Assembly (NCBI RefSeq): GCF_900102635.1 | Contig: NZ_FMZQ01000002.1 | Span: 310,001-374,000, forward strand | DNA from: Ectopseudomonas chengduensis | GTDB taxonomy: Bacteria > Pseudomonadota > Gammaproteobacteria > Pseudomonadales > Pseudomonadaceae | Direction of reading: 5' to 3' | Length of the DNA stretch: 64,000 nt | In this document: in pieces, positions 54,172 through 63,960 of the stretch | Layout of the letters: each line of letters starts with the position of its first letter | How positions within the stretch are numbered: position 1 is the first letter of the stretch | Translations under genes and position numbers: made by a program | The notes under the pieces: generated by a model | What the model saw: the letters and a program-made list of their open reading frames with translations, nothing else | Database searches by the model: none | Told to the model about the DNA's origin: nothing

Positions 54172-54190
54172 AAATCTGTCCCCTTTTTCT
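54172..54190 (+). repeat. 19-bp direct repeat, copy 2
   Basis: Same as 54038-54056. The two copies bound about 115 bp of DNA with no gene, at the left edge of the DUF4062 gene. Confidence 0.7.
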
Positions 54191-54219
54191 CTAGGGTGAT
54201 CAACGCACTTCGTAGCCTT

Positions 54220-55239
54220 TTATTTTATTGTGCCCTTGGTTTCTTCTTTCAATCGATTTAGTCGCATGTCTTTTAGGAATTCTTTGGCGAAGTTTGTTAG
54301 CTGCCAATATTCATTTTTATCTGATACCGCATGCTTGCGGCTTGATGGCTCCACTAAATTTAATGCGGCTAAGTCTGCCAGCCAATCGGTGACATTGTTT
54401 GTGGGTAATGGCCAGGTTCCTCTTATTTCCCTTTTGGGATCATCTTTGAGATGGAATGCAAGAGAGTAATTTATGTCAGTTGATGATTTTTCCTGGATTA
54501 GTTCTGGTGCGATCAATGAGAAAATGCTAAGCAGTGTTGATTTTTTCTGGGCTTCCCAGTCTTTTGAGTCGTGATAATAGATATATACTTCCACTTCGGA
54601 TGTTTTGAGGATTTCTTTTATCTCCCCGTTTGATTCCGTTTTTTGAATTGTCTCTTTTAGGGTTTTCAGCTCTTCACGTAACTCGTGATTTTCTATACTT
54701 AGACGCGCTAGCTCCTTAGAAGACTCTCTGTTTTCTGCAAGGTTGGCTCTTACCCAGCCGGTTGCGGGAAACATTTTTATAGTTTTTGCCATGCTTAGAG
54801 CGACTATGCCAGGTAGATCCTCTGCCGTTTTCCAAAAGCGCACGAGTCGACCTGTTGCAGCTTTTTCTCTAAAAGACTCTAAGAGTTTTCTAGAAATTTC
54901 GTTTTGTTCCGATTTTTCATAAGGTATTTCATTAGGTTTTTCGTGGAGAAGCGCAACAACTTTAATGCCTTTTTCTATTGCGTAATCATATTCTTTTTCT
55001 GTGTAACTAATGCCTTGTGCAGTTGTTGAGCCATACCGTCCTCCGATTACTAATAGATAATAGTCGCAGTCATCTATTATGCGTTTTATGAACTCGAATT
55101 GTTCCTCGTCAGTTGCTGGAAAAAGCTCCATTCCCGCCGGTATACAGTCGAGTTCCATAAGTGTTTGAAATATTTTGCTTCGTTCTTCTTTTAGGTCGGA
55201 ATAAGTAGAGCTAATAAAAACTTGATATTTCTTATCCAT
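54220..55239 (-). CDS. DUF4062 protein, candidate defence gene
   Basis: 339 residues, very AT-rich compared with its neighbours, so likely transferred. The beginning [20 protein letters not shown] is the DUF4062 signature, followed by [20 protein letters not shown]. Next comes a coiled coil (about 173-205: [20 protein letters not shown]) and a C-terminal winged-helix-like part with [20 protein letters not shown]4062 occurs as the front domain of several NTPase-type defence proteins, where it acts as an effector. Here it stands alone. Confidence 0.82.
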   Translation of the reverse strand: MDKKYQVFISSTYSDLKEERSKIFQTLMELDCIPAGMELFPATDEEQFEFIKRIIDDCDYYLLVIGGRYGSTTAQGISYTEKEYDYAIEKGIKVVALLHEKPNEIPYEKSEQNEISRKLLESFREKAATGRLVRFWKTAEDLPGIVALSMAKTIKMFPATGWVRANLAENRESSKELARLSIENHELREELKTLKETIQKTESNGEIKEILKTSEVEVYIYYHDSKDWEAQKKSTLLSIFSLIAPELIQEKSSTDINYSLAFHLKDDPKREIRGTWPLPTNNVTDWLADLAALNLVEPSSRKHAVSDKNEYWQLTNFAKEFLKDMRLNRLKEETKGTIK

Positions 55240-55253
55240 TTATTCTTCCTAAT

Positions 55254-55280
55254 AAAAGCCCCGCACTAGGCGGGGCTTTT
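55254..55280 (-). terminator. Terminator of nrdB
   Basis: Perfect 11-bp stem AAAAGCCCCGC / GCGGGGCTTTT, loop ACTAG. T-runs exist on both strands, so it can work in either direction. It lies between the nrdB end and the DUF4062 start. Confidence 0.85.
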
Positions 55281-55346
55281 TATTTGGCTTCAACCCCAAC
55301 ATCCCTGGCAGGTGTAGGGTCAATCTACTCTGATGTCAGCGAGCCA

Positions 55347-56597
55347 TCAATCCCAGCTCAACGCCCCACCAGTCTGATACTCGATCACTCGCGTCTCGAA
55401 GAAGTTCTTCTCCTTCTTCAGGTCCATGATCTCGCTCATCCACGGGAAGGGGTTGGTAGTACCTGGGTACTCTTCCTTCAGGCCGATCTGGGTCAGGCGG
55501 CGGTTGGCGATGAATTTGAGGTAGTCCTCCATCATCGCCGCGTTCATGCCCAGTACGCCGCGCGGCATGGTGTCACGGGCGTATTCGATCTCCAGTTGGG
55601 TGCCCTGCAGAATCATCTGAGTCGCTTCGTCCTTCATCTGGGCATCCCACAGGTGCGGGTTCTCGATCTTGATCTGGTTGATCACGTCGATGCCGAAGTT
55701 CAGGTGCATGGACTCGTCACGCAGGATGTACTGGAACTGCTCGGCGGTGCCGGTCATCTTGTTGCGTCGGCCCATGGAGAGAATCTGGGTGAAGCCGCAG
55801 TAGAAGAAGATGCCTTCCAGTACGCAGTAGTAGGCGATCAGGTTGCGCAGGAACTGACGGTCGGTTTCCGGGGTGCCGGTTTCGAACTTGGGATCGGAGA
55901 TCGAGCGGGTGTACTTCAGGCCCCAGGAGGCTTTCTTCGCGACGCTCGGGATCTCGTGGTACATGTTGAAGATCTCGCCTTCATCCATGCCCAGCGATTC
56001 GATGCAGTACTGGTAGGCGTGGGTGTGGATCGCTTCCTCGAAGGCCTGGCGCAGGATGTACTGGCGGCACTCGGGGTTGGTGATCAGGCGGTAAACGGCC
56101 AGTACCAGGTTGTTGGCAACCAGGCTGTCGGCGGTGGAGAAGAAGCCGAGGTTGCGCATGACGATGCGGCGCTCGTCTTCGCTGAGACCGTCTGTGGATT
56201 TCCACAGCGCGATGTCGGCGTTCATGTTCACTTCCTGCGGCATCCAGTGGTTGGCGCAACCATCCAGATACTTCTGCCAGGCCCAGTCGTACTTGAAGGG
56301 TACGAGCTGGTTGAGGTCGGCGCGGGCGTTGATCATCTGCTTGTCGCCGACCTGCACGCGTGCGGAGGCACCTTCGAGGTCGTCCAGGCCTTCCTGGATG
56401 TCGAGGTCGTTCAGGGCTTTCTTGGCGCGAGCCACGGCCTCGGAGTCGTTGGCGTCGACGGCGCGGGCCTGCTCGACCGAGCCGGCAGCTTCGCTGTCGA
56501 GCTTGTCGAAGTTGGTGCCGGCGCTCTGTGCGTTGGCATTGCTTGCGGCGGCTGCTTCTGCGCCGTCTTCCTTGTCGAATTCATCCCAGCTCAGCAT
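55347..56597 (-). CDS. nrdB: Ribonucleoside-diphosphate reductase beta subunit, class Ia
   Basis: 416 residues from the Met at 56597 ([16 protein letters not shown]). Di-iron ligands in helices [17 protein letters not shown] and [17 protein letters not shown]. It holds the tyrosyl radical and works with NrdA to make deoxynucleotides. The length fits Pseudomonas NrdB. It is separated from nrdA by a 509-bp gap, larger than usual for a pair. Confidence 0.96.
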   Translation of the reverse strand: MLSWDEFDKEDGAEAAAASNANAQSAGTNFDKLDSEAAGSVEQARAVDANDSEAVARAKKALNDLDIQEGLDDLEGASARVQVGDKQMINARADLNQLVPFKYDWAWQKYLDGCANHWMPQEVNMNADIALWKSTDGLSEDERRIVMRNLGFFSTADSLVANNLVLAVYRLITNPECRQYILRQAFEEAIHTHAYQYCIESLGMDEGEIFNMYHEIPSVAKKASWGLKYTRSISDPKFETGTPETDRQFLRNLIAYYCVLEGIFFYCGFTQILSMGRRNKMTGTAEQFQYILRDESMHLNFGIDVINQIKIENPHLWDAQMKDEATQMILQGTQLEIEYARDTMPRGVLGMNAAMMEDYLKFIANRRLTQIGLKEEYPGTTNPFPWMSEIMDLKKEKNFFETRVIEYQTGGALSWD

Positions 56598-56795
56598 GGC
56601 TTGGCTCCTGCGTGAGGGCCGGCGAATAAACCGGCCTGTATGGATATACAGATAATTTGAATTATGTTCCGTTGCGTGATGCGCGCAAGGGTAAACGGGT
56701 ACCACTGGTCAGCAGGCGGTGGATTGCTGGCTGACCCTTGCCCCTCGACCCGGGGGAGGAGGGGCGGGAATTTTGTGGGGAGGGGCAGGGCTCAG

Positions 56796-56842
56796 GTAGG
56801 AGCGGATTTATCCGCGAGCTTCGCGGCTGAAGCCGCTCCTAC
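56796..56842. repeat. REP-type hairpin
   Basis: GTAGGAGCGG / CCGCTCCTAC arms with inner CGCGAGCTTCGCGGC pairing. Typical of Pseudomonas REP sequences. Confidence 0.85.
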
Positions 56843-57009
56843 GGAAGAGCCTTGCCCTCTCCCTAACCCTCGGTTCGGGCTTCCTGCTTCACCCTACCTC
56901 CTGCATCCCTGCAGTCGTCTCCCGCAAGCGGGAGAGGGGACTGACTGTTGCTTTGCTTTAGAACTACATCAGACTTTCGAGCGTGCAACTGAGCGAGTAG
57001 TCGCAAGGC

Positions 57010-57070
57010 ACCTGCTGGAGTGGAGCCCCTGAGCGTACGCATGTACGTGATGGGGGCCGCTCTAGCAGGT
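57010..57070. other. Extended imperfect hairpin after nrdA
   Basis: Outer stem ACCTGCT / AGCAGGT, middle CCCC / GGGG, inner CGTAC GCAT GTACG. It lies 37 bp past the nrdA stop and could end or process the mRNA. Confidence 0.5.
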
Positions 57071-57106
57071 AACGCCGCGAATGCCGCTCAGATCCACGCG
57101 TCAGCC

Positions 57107-60016
57107 TTACTGACAAGCTTCGCAGTCGGGTTCGTCGATGGCACAGGCTTTGGGCACTGGCGCCGGGGCCGGGGCGGCCTGCTGGGCAGGCGCCTGGGCC
57201 TTGGCCGAGAAGCCTTCGTCACCACCGGCGGAAACCGCGTTGAGCTTGCCGGTGTTGATGGTGGACTTCTCGGTGCTGGTGGCGGCCAGGGCACGGAGGT
57301 AGTAGGTGGTTTTCAGACCACGGTACCAGGCCATGCGGTAGGTCACGTCCAGCTTCTTGCCCGAAGCGCCGGCGATGTACAGGTTCAGCGACTGAGCCTG
57401 GTCGATCCACTTCTGGCGGCGGCTGGCAGCGTCGACGATCCACTTGGTTTCCACTTCGAACGCGGTGGCGTACAGGTCTTTCAGGTCCTGCGGGATGCGC
57501 TCGATCTGCTGCACGGAACCGTCGTAGTACTTCAGGTCGTTGACCATGACGCTGTCCCACAGGCCGCGGTTCTTCAGGTCGCGCACCAGGTAGGGGTTGA
57601 TCACGGTGAATTCGCCGGAGAGGTTCGATTTCACGTACAGGTTCTGGTAGGTCGGCTCGATGGACTGCGACACGCCAATGATGTTGGAGATGGTCGCGGT
57701 CGGCGCGATGGCCATGATGTTCGAGTTGCGAATACCTTTCTTCACGCGCTCGCGGATCGGCGCCCAGTCCAGCGACTCGGACAGGTCGACGTCGATGTAC
57801 TTCTGGCCACGGGCTTCGATCAGGATCTGCTGCGAGTCCAGCGGCAGGATGCCCTTGCTCCACAGCGAACCTTCGAAGGTGCTGTAGGCGCCGCGCTCTT
57901 CGGCCAGGTCACAGGAAGCCTGGATGGCGTAGTAGCTGATGGCTTCCATCGACTTGTCGGCGAACTCGACGGCGGCGTCGGAGCCGTAGGCGATGTGTTG
58001 CAGGTACAGGGCGTCCTGGAAGCCCATCAGGCCGAGGCCGACCGGACGGTGCTTGAAGTTGGAGTTACGTGCCTGGTCGACGCTGTAGTAGTTGATGTCA
58101 ATGACGTTATCGAGCATGCGCACAGCGGTCTTCACGGTGCGGCCGAGTTTCTCGATGTCCAGCTTGCCGTCGACGATGTGGTTGACCAGGTTGACCGAAC
58201 CCAGGTTGCAGACGGCGATCTCGTCCTTGTTGGTGTTCAGGGTGATCTCGGTGCACAGGTTGGAGCTGTGCACGACACCCACGTGCTGCTGCGGGCTGCG
58301 CAGGTTGCACGGGTCCTTGAAGGTCAGCCACGGGTGGCCGGTCTCGAACAGCATCGAGAGCATCTTGCGCCACAGGTCCTTGGCCTGGATGGTCTTGTAC
58401 AGCTTGATCTTGCCGTACTCGATCAGGGCTTCGTAGTACTCGTAGCGCTCTTCGAAGGCCTTGCCGGTCAGGTCGTGCAGGTCCGGTACTTCGCTCGGGC
58501 TGAACAGGGTCCACTTGCCGTCTTCGAAGACGCGCTTCATGAACAGGTCCGGAATCCAGTTGGCGGTGTTCATGTCGTGGGTACGACGACGGTCGTCACC
58601 GGTGTTCTTGCGCAGCTCGAGGAATTCCTCGATGTCCATGTGCCAGGTTTCCAGGTAGGCGCAGACCGCGCCCTTGCGCTTGCCGCCCTGGTTGACTGCA
58701 ACAGCGGTGTCGTTGACCACTTTGAGGAAGGGCACGACGCCCTGGGATTTGCCGTTGGTGCCCTTGATGTAGGAGCCCAGCGCGCGCACCGGAGTCCAGT
58801 CGTTGCCCAGGCCGCCGGCGAATTTCGACAGCATGGCGTTGTCGTGGATGGCGCCGTAGATGCCCGACAGGTCGTCCGGCACGGTGGTCAGGTAGCACGA
58901 CGACAGCTGCGGACGCAGGGTGCCGGCGTTGAACAGGGTCGGGGTCGACGCCATGTAGTCGAACGAGGACAGCAGGTTGTAGAACTCGATGGCGCGGTCT
59001 TCGCGGTTCTTCGGCTCTTCGATGGCCAGGCCCATGGCCACGCGCATGAAGAACACCTGCGGCAGTTCGAAGCGGATGCCGTCCTTGTGGATGAAGTAGC
59101 GGTCGTACAGGGTCTGCAGGCCCAGGTAGGTGAACTGCTGGTCGCGCTCGTGGTTCAGCGCCTTGCCCAGTTTCTCCAGGTCGTACTCTTTGAGTTTCGG
59201 GTCGAGCAGCTCGAATTGTGAGCCGGCTTCGACGTAGGCCGGCAGGGCCTTGGCGTACAGCTCGGCCATCTCGTGGTGAGTGGCGCTGGCGGTGATGTTG
59301 AGGAAGCTCAGGGCCTCGGCGCGAATGTTGTCCATCAGCAGGCGGGCGGTGACGTAGCTGTAGTTCGGCTCACGCTCGACCAGAGTACGGGCGGTCATCA
59401 CCAGGGCGGTGTTGACGTCCTTCTCGGCGACGCCGTCGTACAGGTTCTTCAGGGTTTCGCGCTCGATCAGCGAACCATCGACCTCGGCCAGGCCTTCGCA
59501 GGCTTCGCGGATGATGGTCTGCAGGCGGCCCATGTCCAGCGGCTGCAGTTCACCGCCAGCGGTGGTGATGCGGATGCTCGGGTGCGGCTGGGCGATGTCG
59601 CTGCCGGCATTGGCGCTCTTGCGCTTGTTGGCCTGGGCTTCGCGGTAGATCACGTAGTCGCGGGCGACTTTCTGCTCGCCGGCGCGCATCAGGGCCAGTT
59701 CGACCTGGTCCTGAATCTCTTCGATGTGGATGGTGCCGCCGGACGGCATGCGACGCTTGAAGGTCGCGGTGACCTGCTCGGTCAGGCGCGCGACGGTGTC
59801 GTGGATACGCGACGAGGCGGCGGCGGTGCCGCCTTCTACTGCGAGGAAGGCCTTGGTGATGGCGACGGTGATCTTGTCATCGGTGTAGGGGACGACAGTG
59901 CCGTTGCGCTTGATCACACGCAGTTGGCCGGGGGCGGTGGCAGCCAGATCCTGGGAGGATTCAGCGGCCTGCGGCGCCACGGCCTGCGGGTTCTCGCGAG
60001 TAGTGTCGGTATGCAT
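57107..60016 (-). CDS. nrdA: Ribonucleoside-diphosphate reductase alpha subunit, class Ia
   Basis: 969 residues from the Met at 60016 (HTDTTRENPQAVAPQ). It has an N-terminal ATP-cone (LRVIKRNGTVVPYTDDKI), a second cone-like region (IRITTAGGELQPLDMGRL), then the catalytic barrel with VVHSSNLCTEITLNTNKDE and RPVGLGLMGFQDALYLQ. The C-terminal tail has a redox Cys pair in CAIDEPDCEAC. Allosteric control by ATP/dATP through the cones is expected. Upstream lie NrdR-like boxes and a DnaA box. Confidence 0.97.
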   Translation of the reverse strand: MHTDTTRENPQAVAPQAAESSQDLAATAPGQLRVIKRNGTVVPYTDDKITVAITKAFLAVEGGTAAASSRIHDTVARLTEQVTATFKRRMPSGGTIHIEEIQDQVELALMRAGEQKVARDYVIYREAQANKRKSANAGSDIAQPHPSIRITTAGGELQPLDMGRLQTIIREACEGLAEVDGSLIERETLKNLYDGVAEKDVNTALVMTARTLVEREPNYSYVTARLLMDNIRAEALSFLNITASATHHEMAELYAKALPAYVEAGSQFELLDPKLKEYDLEKLGKALNHERDQQFTYLGLQTLYDRYFIHKDGIRFELPQVFFMRVAMGLAIEEPKNREDRAIEFYNLLSSFDYMASTPTLFNAGTLRPQLSSCYLTTVPDDLSGIYGAIHDNAMLSKFAGGLGNDWTPVRALGSYIKGTNGKSQGVVPFLKVVNDTAVAVNQGGKRKGAVCAYLETWHMDIEEFLELRKNTGDDRRRTHDMNTANWIPDLFMKRVFEDGKWTLFSPSEVPDLHDLTGKAFEERYEYYEALIEYGKIKLYKTIQAKDLWRKMLSMLFETGHPWLTFKDPCNLRSPQQHVGVVHSSNLCTEITLNTNKDEIAVCNLGSVNLVNHIVDGKLDIEKLGRTVKTAVRMLDNVIDINYYSVDQARNSNFKHRPVGLGLMGFQDALYLQHIAYGSDAAVEFADKSMEAISYYAIQASCDLAEERGAYSTFEGSLWSKGILPLDSQQILIEARGQKYIDVDLSESLDWAPIRERVKKGIRNSNIMAIAPTATISNIIGVSQSIEPTYQNLYVKSNLSGEFTVINPYLVRDLKNRGLWDSVMVNDLKYYDGSVQQIERIPQDLKDLYATAFEVETKWIVDAASRRQKWIDQAQSLNLYIAGASGKKLDVTYRMAWYRGLKTTYYLRALAATSTEKSTINTGKLNAVSAGGDEGFSAKAQAPAQQAAPAPAPVPKACAIDEPDCEACQ

Positions 60017-60214
60017 GGAGATCTCCGTGTTCTGTAATTTTTGGTTGGACGTCACGATTAGAAACCGTGCCCTGTCCGCCGTTCATTCCATTAACAACTG
60101 AGCCGCACGCGGCAGCGGGGCCGGGTACGGGGTGTCGCAAGAGCGGGCAGGGTGGACACGACTTCAAGTGCCGTCCTGGCGCATAAGTCACAGCGGGGCA
60201 TTACCACACCCCGC

Positions 60215-60230
60215 CTACTACATATAGTGG
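60215..60230. promoter_or_regulatory. NrdR-box-like site 1
   Basis: CTACTACATATAGTGG, about 200 bp upstream of the nrdA start. It resembles ACACTATATATAGTGT with two or three differences. Confidence 0.6.
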
Positions 60231-60492
60231 TCGACTGGCGGATAAGACCGCTGTCTGACCGGCTCACACGCAACGTCTGGCGTTGCTGCGCGGCTGTAAC
60301 CCAGGCCAGGCCTGGGTTAGGGCGAAACGGTTAGCCGGGACATCTGGAAAACCCTGTGAAAAGGGCTTGCGCGATTCGTTCTTTTTGTGTCCCGTTTTCT
60401 GCGGTAACCCAACATCTGGTGGGTGCCGTGCAATGGGGATACAAGATAGTGCGCTGTTGGAGGCATTGCAAGGCGCTAGAAAAAGAACAGCC

Positions 60493-60501
60493 TGTGGATA
60501 A
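60493..60501 (-). promoter_or_regulatory. DnaA box
   Basis: TGTGGATAA, perfect complement of the consensus TTATCCACA. DnaA controls nrdAB in E. coli. Confidence 0.6.
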
Positions 60502-60632
60502 GCTGTGAGTGCCTTGTGGGTGTTAACAGCGTAGCCCGCGTGTTCTCTGGCTCTGGCTGCTAATGACCGTTCGTCGCTCCTGGCGGAAGGTTTTCAGCGA
60601 CGTGGCGAAGCTGTTCGGTGGCGCACAGACTA

Positions 60633-60648
60633 CCACTATATATAGTGC
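60633..60648. promoter_or_regulatory. NrdR-box-like site 2
   Basis: CCACTATATATAGTGC, very near to consensus. It is about 620 bp upstream of nrdA and 130 bp upstream of the rstA-like gene. Confidence 0.7.
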
Positions 60649-60778
60649 TTTTGGCATGTGCTGTGCTTAACCAGGCGCCAGGTCTGGGCGCTGGTTTGTC
60701 GCTCGCACCGAGACGCGCTCAGCCCCTAGAATGACGGCGGTGTTTGCGGCACTTGCCGCTATGCAAAGGGGAAAGGGT

Positions 60779-61534
60779 GTGGAACAAGAAGCGTGGCAGA
60801 TTCTGATCGTCGAGGATGACCAGCGCCTGGCGCAGTTGACCCGCGAGTATCTGGAGGGCAACGGCCTGCGTGTGGCCATCGAAGCCGATGGCGCGCGTGC
60901 GGCGGCGCGGATTCTCGCCGAGCAACCGCATCTGGTGATCCTCGACCTGATGCTGCCGGGTGAAGATGGCCTGAGCATCTGCCGCAAGGTGCGCAGCGGC
61001 TACAAGGGGCCGATCCTGATGCTCACCGCGCGCACCGACGATATGGACCAGGTGCTGGGCCTGGAGATGGGCGCCGATGACTACGTGTGCAAGCCGGTGC
61101 GCCCGCGTGTGCTGCTGGCGCGCATTCGTGCGCTGCTGCGCCGCCGTGAGGGTAGCGAAAGCGAGCGTGATGAAGGTCAGCCGCGGCGTCTGCAGTTCGG
61201 CGCGCTGGCCATCGACAGCGCCATGCGCGAAGCCTGGCTGGGCGAGCAGGGCATCGAGCTGACCAGCGCCGAGTTCGATCTGCTCTGGCTGCTGGCGGCC
61301 AATGCCGGGCGCATCCTGTCGCGCGAGGAAATCTTCAATTCCCTGCGCGGTATCGAGTACGACGGCCAGGACCGTTCCATTGACGTGCGTATTTCGCGCA
61401 TCCGCCCGAAGATCGGCGATGACCCGATGCACCCGCGGATGATCAAGACGGTGCGCAGCAAGGGTTATTTGTTCGTCGCCGAGGCCGCCGAGGCGCTGCC
61501 GTTCGGTGATGCGCCGCCGATCCTGCGCGATTGA
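60779..61534 (+). CDS. rstA: OmpR-family response regulator, RstA type
   Basis: 251 residues from GTG 60779 (EQEAWQILIVEDDQRLAQL), with AAAGGGGAAAGGG ahead. The receiver domain has the acidic pair ED and phospho-Asp in LVILDLMLPGEDGLSICRKV, then Lys in DDYVCKPVRPRVLLARIRAL. The C-terminal winged helix contains LTSAEFDLLWLLAANAGRIL and YDGQDRSIDVRISRIRPKIG. It is paired with the sensor next to it. Confidence 0.93.
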   Translation: MEQEAWQILIVEDDQRLAQLTREYLEGNGLRVAIEADGARAAARILAEQPHLVILDLMLPGEDGLSICRKVRSGYKGPILMLTARTDDMDQVLGLEMGADDYVCKPVRPRVLLARIRALLRRREGSESERDEGQPRRLQFGALAIDSAMREAWLGEQGIELTSAEFDLLWLLAANAGRILSREEIFNSLRGIEYDGQDRSIDVRISRIRPKIGDDPMHPRMIKTVRSKGYLFVAEAAEALPFGDAPPILRD

Positions 61535-61544
61535 TCGGGCGGCC

Positions 61545-63152
61545 ATGAATTCCATCTTCCTGCGCATCTATGGCGGCATGCTCGCCGCGCTGGTGCTGGT
61601 GGCGCTGCTGGGCGTCGGCACCTTGCACCTGGTCAACGAGGTGCGCGGCGATCAGTACCGCGAAGGGCTGGCGCGCGGCACCTTCCGCCTGATGGCGGAC
61701 AACCTGCTGCCGATGAACGAGGTGGAACGCCGGCGCGCCCTGGTGGTGTGGTCGCGTCTGCTCGGCATCCCCCTGGAGCTGCAGGCCCTGAGCGAGGTGC
61801 CGCTTGAAAGCAGCGAGCGCAACCGGCTGCAGCGCGGCCAGGTGCTGGTGCAGCAGACTGGCCCGCATTCGGCCAAGGTCTATGGCCTGCTCGACGGCAA
61901 GCAGCCGCTGCTGCTGACCGGCGAGATCCAGCAGATCAGCGAGCAGCTGGCGCGGGCCACCAACTACCTGCTGATCGACGAACTGGTGCGCTACCCGGTG
62001 CATGAGCAGCCGCAGCGCCTGGCCGAATTGAAGGCGGCCAAGCAGTTCGGCTTTGATCTGCAGTTGGTGCGGCTCGAGGAAGCCACCATCGACCTCGACC
62101 AGCGCAGGCGTATCGACGAGGGCGATACGGTGATGGCGCTGGGCAAGGGCGGCGACTCCATCTATGTGTTCTCCGGCATCGTCGATACGCCCTGGGTGCT
62201 GGAGATCGGCCCGCTATACCAGATGAACCCCTATCCGCCGCAGCTGCTGGTGCTGATCGGTGCGCTGGGGCTGAGCCTGATCGGCTTGATCGTCTATCTG
62301 CTGGTTCGCTCGCTGGAGCAGCGCCTGCGCGTACTTGAAGGGGCTGCCACGCATATCGCCAGCGGTCGTCTGGATGCGCGAGTGCCGGCTCGCGGTGCGG
62401 ATTCGGTGGGGCGCCTGGCCAGCAGCTTCAACGCCATGGCCGAGCACCTGCAGACGTCCCTGAGCACGCAGCGCGAGCTGGTGCGAGCGGTGTCCCACGA
62501 GCTGCGCACGCCGGTGGCGCGGCTGCGTTTCGGCCTGGAGATGATCGCCGACGCGCCGAACGAAAGTGCCCGGCGCAAGTACATGGACGGCATGGACAGC
62601 GATATCCAGGACCTCGACAAGTTGGTCGACGAGATGCTGACCTACGCGCGCCTGGAGCAGGGTTCGCCGGCGCTGAATTTCCAGCAGGTGGAGCTCAAGG
62701 CGCTGATCGACCAGGTGATCGACGAGCTGGCGCCGCTGAGCAACAAGGTGCGTGTGGAGTGTGGTGCGGTGCTCAGCGTGCAGGCCGAGGGCGCCTGCTG
62801 GGTTGAGGCCGAGCCGCGCTACCTGCACCGTGCGCTGCAGAATCTGGTGAGCAATGCCATGCGCTATGCCGAAGGCAAGGTGCTGATCAGCTGTCAGGTC
62901 GGCTACAAGCGTTGCCGCATCGACGTTGAGGACGACGGGCCGGGTGTGCCGGAAGAAGCCTGGGAGCGCCTGTTCAGTCCCTTCCTGCGTCTCGATGACA
63001 GCCGTACACGGGCTTCTGGCGGGCACGGGTTGGGGCTGTCCATCGTGCGCCGGATCATCTACTGGCATGGCGGTCGGGCGCAGATCGGCCGCAGCGAGAG
63101 CCTCGGTGGCGCGCGTTTCAGCCTGGTGTGGCCACGGCGTCAGGGGGAGTAG
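61545..63152 (+). CDS. rstB: Sensor histidine kinase, RstB type
   Basis: 535 residues from ATG 61545, 10 bp after the regulator stop. Helix 1 (LAALVLVALLGVGTLHLV), a periplasmic sensor of about 210 residues, helix 2 (LLVLIGALGLSLIGLIVYLL), HAMP domain, phosphorylated His in AVSHELRTPVARLRFGLEM, and ATPase motifs LQNLVSNAMRYAEGK, DDGPGVPEE and GHGLGLSIVRRI. All motifs are intact. Confidence 0.94.
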   Translation: MNSIFLRIYGGMLAALVLVALLGVGTLHLVNEVRGDQYREGLARGTFRLMADNLLPMNEVERRRALVVWSRLLGIPLELQALSEVPLESSERNRLQRGQVLVQQTGPHSAKVYGLLDGKQPLLLTGEIQQISEQLARATNYLLIDELVRYPVHEQPQRLAELKAAKQFGFDLQLVRLEEATIDLDQRRRIDEGDTVMALGKGGDSIYVFSGIVDTPWVLEIGPLYQMNPYPPQLLVLIGALGLSLIGLIVYLLVRSLEQRLRVLEGAATHIASGRLDARVPARGADSVGRLASSFNAMAEHLQTSLSTQRELVRAVSHELRTPVARLRFGLEMIADAPNESARRKYMDGMDSDIQDLDKLVDEMLTYARLEQGSPALNFQQVELKALIDQVIDELAPLSNKVRVECGAVLSVQAEGACWVEAEPRYLHRALQNLVSNAMRYAEGKVLISCQVGYKRCRIDVEDDGPGVPEEAWERLFSPFLRLDDSRTRASGGHGLGLSIVRRIIYWHGGRAQIGRSESLGGARFSLVWPRRQGE

Positions 63153-63172
63153 GGCACGTTTGCGTGTTGGGT

Positions 63173-63227
63173 CCGGTGCGCATGGCGCACCCTACCCGCG
63201 ATCCGTAGGGTGCGCCGCGCGCACCGG
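63173..63227. repeat. Inverted repeat in the rstB-pcpS gap
   Basis: GGCGCACCCTAC (63184-63195) with GTAGGGTGCGCC (63205-63216), and GGTGCGC/GCGCACC around it. It lies between convergent genes and may act as terminator for both. Confidence 0.65.
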
Positions 63228-63255
63228 CTTATCCACTTACGGCGGGGGCGCATGG

Positions 63256-63960
63256 TCACGCCGCCACCGCCACCAGGCTCAGAACCTTGTTATCGAACAG
63301 CACGAACTGGCCATCCAGCTCGGCGCCCGTGCGCCAATCGGGGTGCAGGTCGATCAGCAGGCGCAGGCGCGCGCGGTCCTGGTCGATGTCCAGCAGTTCG
63401 GCGTCATGGAAATAGAAGCGCGTCAGGGTCAGCGGGTAGAGCGCCTTGAACAGGCTTTCCTTGAGCGAGAAAGTCAGGCTGATGCGCGTGGCGCGGGTCT
63501 CTTCATCCAGAGCTTGCAGGTGTTGCAGTTCGGCGGGAGTGAGGATTTCACCCTGCAGTCGTTGGGCGCGCTCGTGGGGCAGCAGGCGTTCAACGTCCAT
63601 GCCGACGGTGCGCCACTGATCTCGGGCGGCTACCAGCGCGGCAGCCCAGTTGTCGCCGTGGGTGATGGAGCCGACCACGCCACGCGGCCATTGCGGCGCG
63701 CGGTCTTCACCTACAGCCGGTACGCTGGCCTGGCCAGTCACGCGGCGCAGGGCTTCGCGGGCGCACAGGCGTCCGGCCAGGTATTCGGCCTGACGCTTGG
63801 CCACGCCGCGTACCGGGGGGATATCGCAGCGAGCGAAGTCATCCTCTGCGAGCAGGGCCGGGTCGAAGCGCGTGCTGATCAGCTGCGCGCCGGCAAGCGC
63901 GTTTGGCAGCGGGTTGTGCGTGTCGAGAGGGCTGCAGCAGGCGGGGTGATGAGCGTTCAT
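63256..63960 (-). CDS. pcpS: 4'-phosphopantetheinyl transferase, EntD/PcpS type
   Basis: 234 residues. Motifs: GSITHGDNWAAALVA, VGMDVERLLP and FSLKESLFKALYPL, with the conserved W/F-x-x-K-E-(A/S)-x-x-K pattern. It transfers the phosphopantetheine arm from CoA to carrier proteins of fatty acid, siderophore and non-ribosomal peptide synthesis. Start ATG 63960. Confidence 0.94.
   Translation of the reverse strand: MNAHHPACCSPLDTHNPLPNALAGAQLISTRFDPALLAEDDFARCDIPPVRGVAKRQAEYLAGRLCAREALRRVTGQASVPAVGEDRAPQWPRGVVGSITHGDNWAAALVAARDQWRTVGMDVERLLPHERAQRLQGEILTPAELQHLQALDEETRATRISLTFSLKESLFKALYPLTLTRFYFHDAELLDIDQDRARLRLLIDLHPDWRTGAELDGQFVLFDNKVLSLVAVAA

Larger units (their letters stand above)
56598..57106. 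other. nrdA-nrdB gap with REP and structured hairpin
   Basis: No gene. It contains a REP hairpin (56796-56842) and a long imperfect hairpin (57010-57070). A second promoter for nrdB may be in the AT-rich region near 56640. Confidence 0.5.
60017..60778. other. Regulatory region between nrdA and rstA
   Basis: 760 bp. No gene. It contains two NrdR-box-like palindromes and one DnaA box, and the promoters of nrdA and the divergent two-component system. Confidence 0.6.

Noticed and set aside
55284..56615. Plus-strand 443-codon open frame
   Set aside because: Antisense shadow of nrdB.
57020..59221. Plus-strand 733-codon open frame
   Set aside because: Antisense to nrdA. High GC leaves the opposite strand open; the sequence has no domain.
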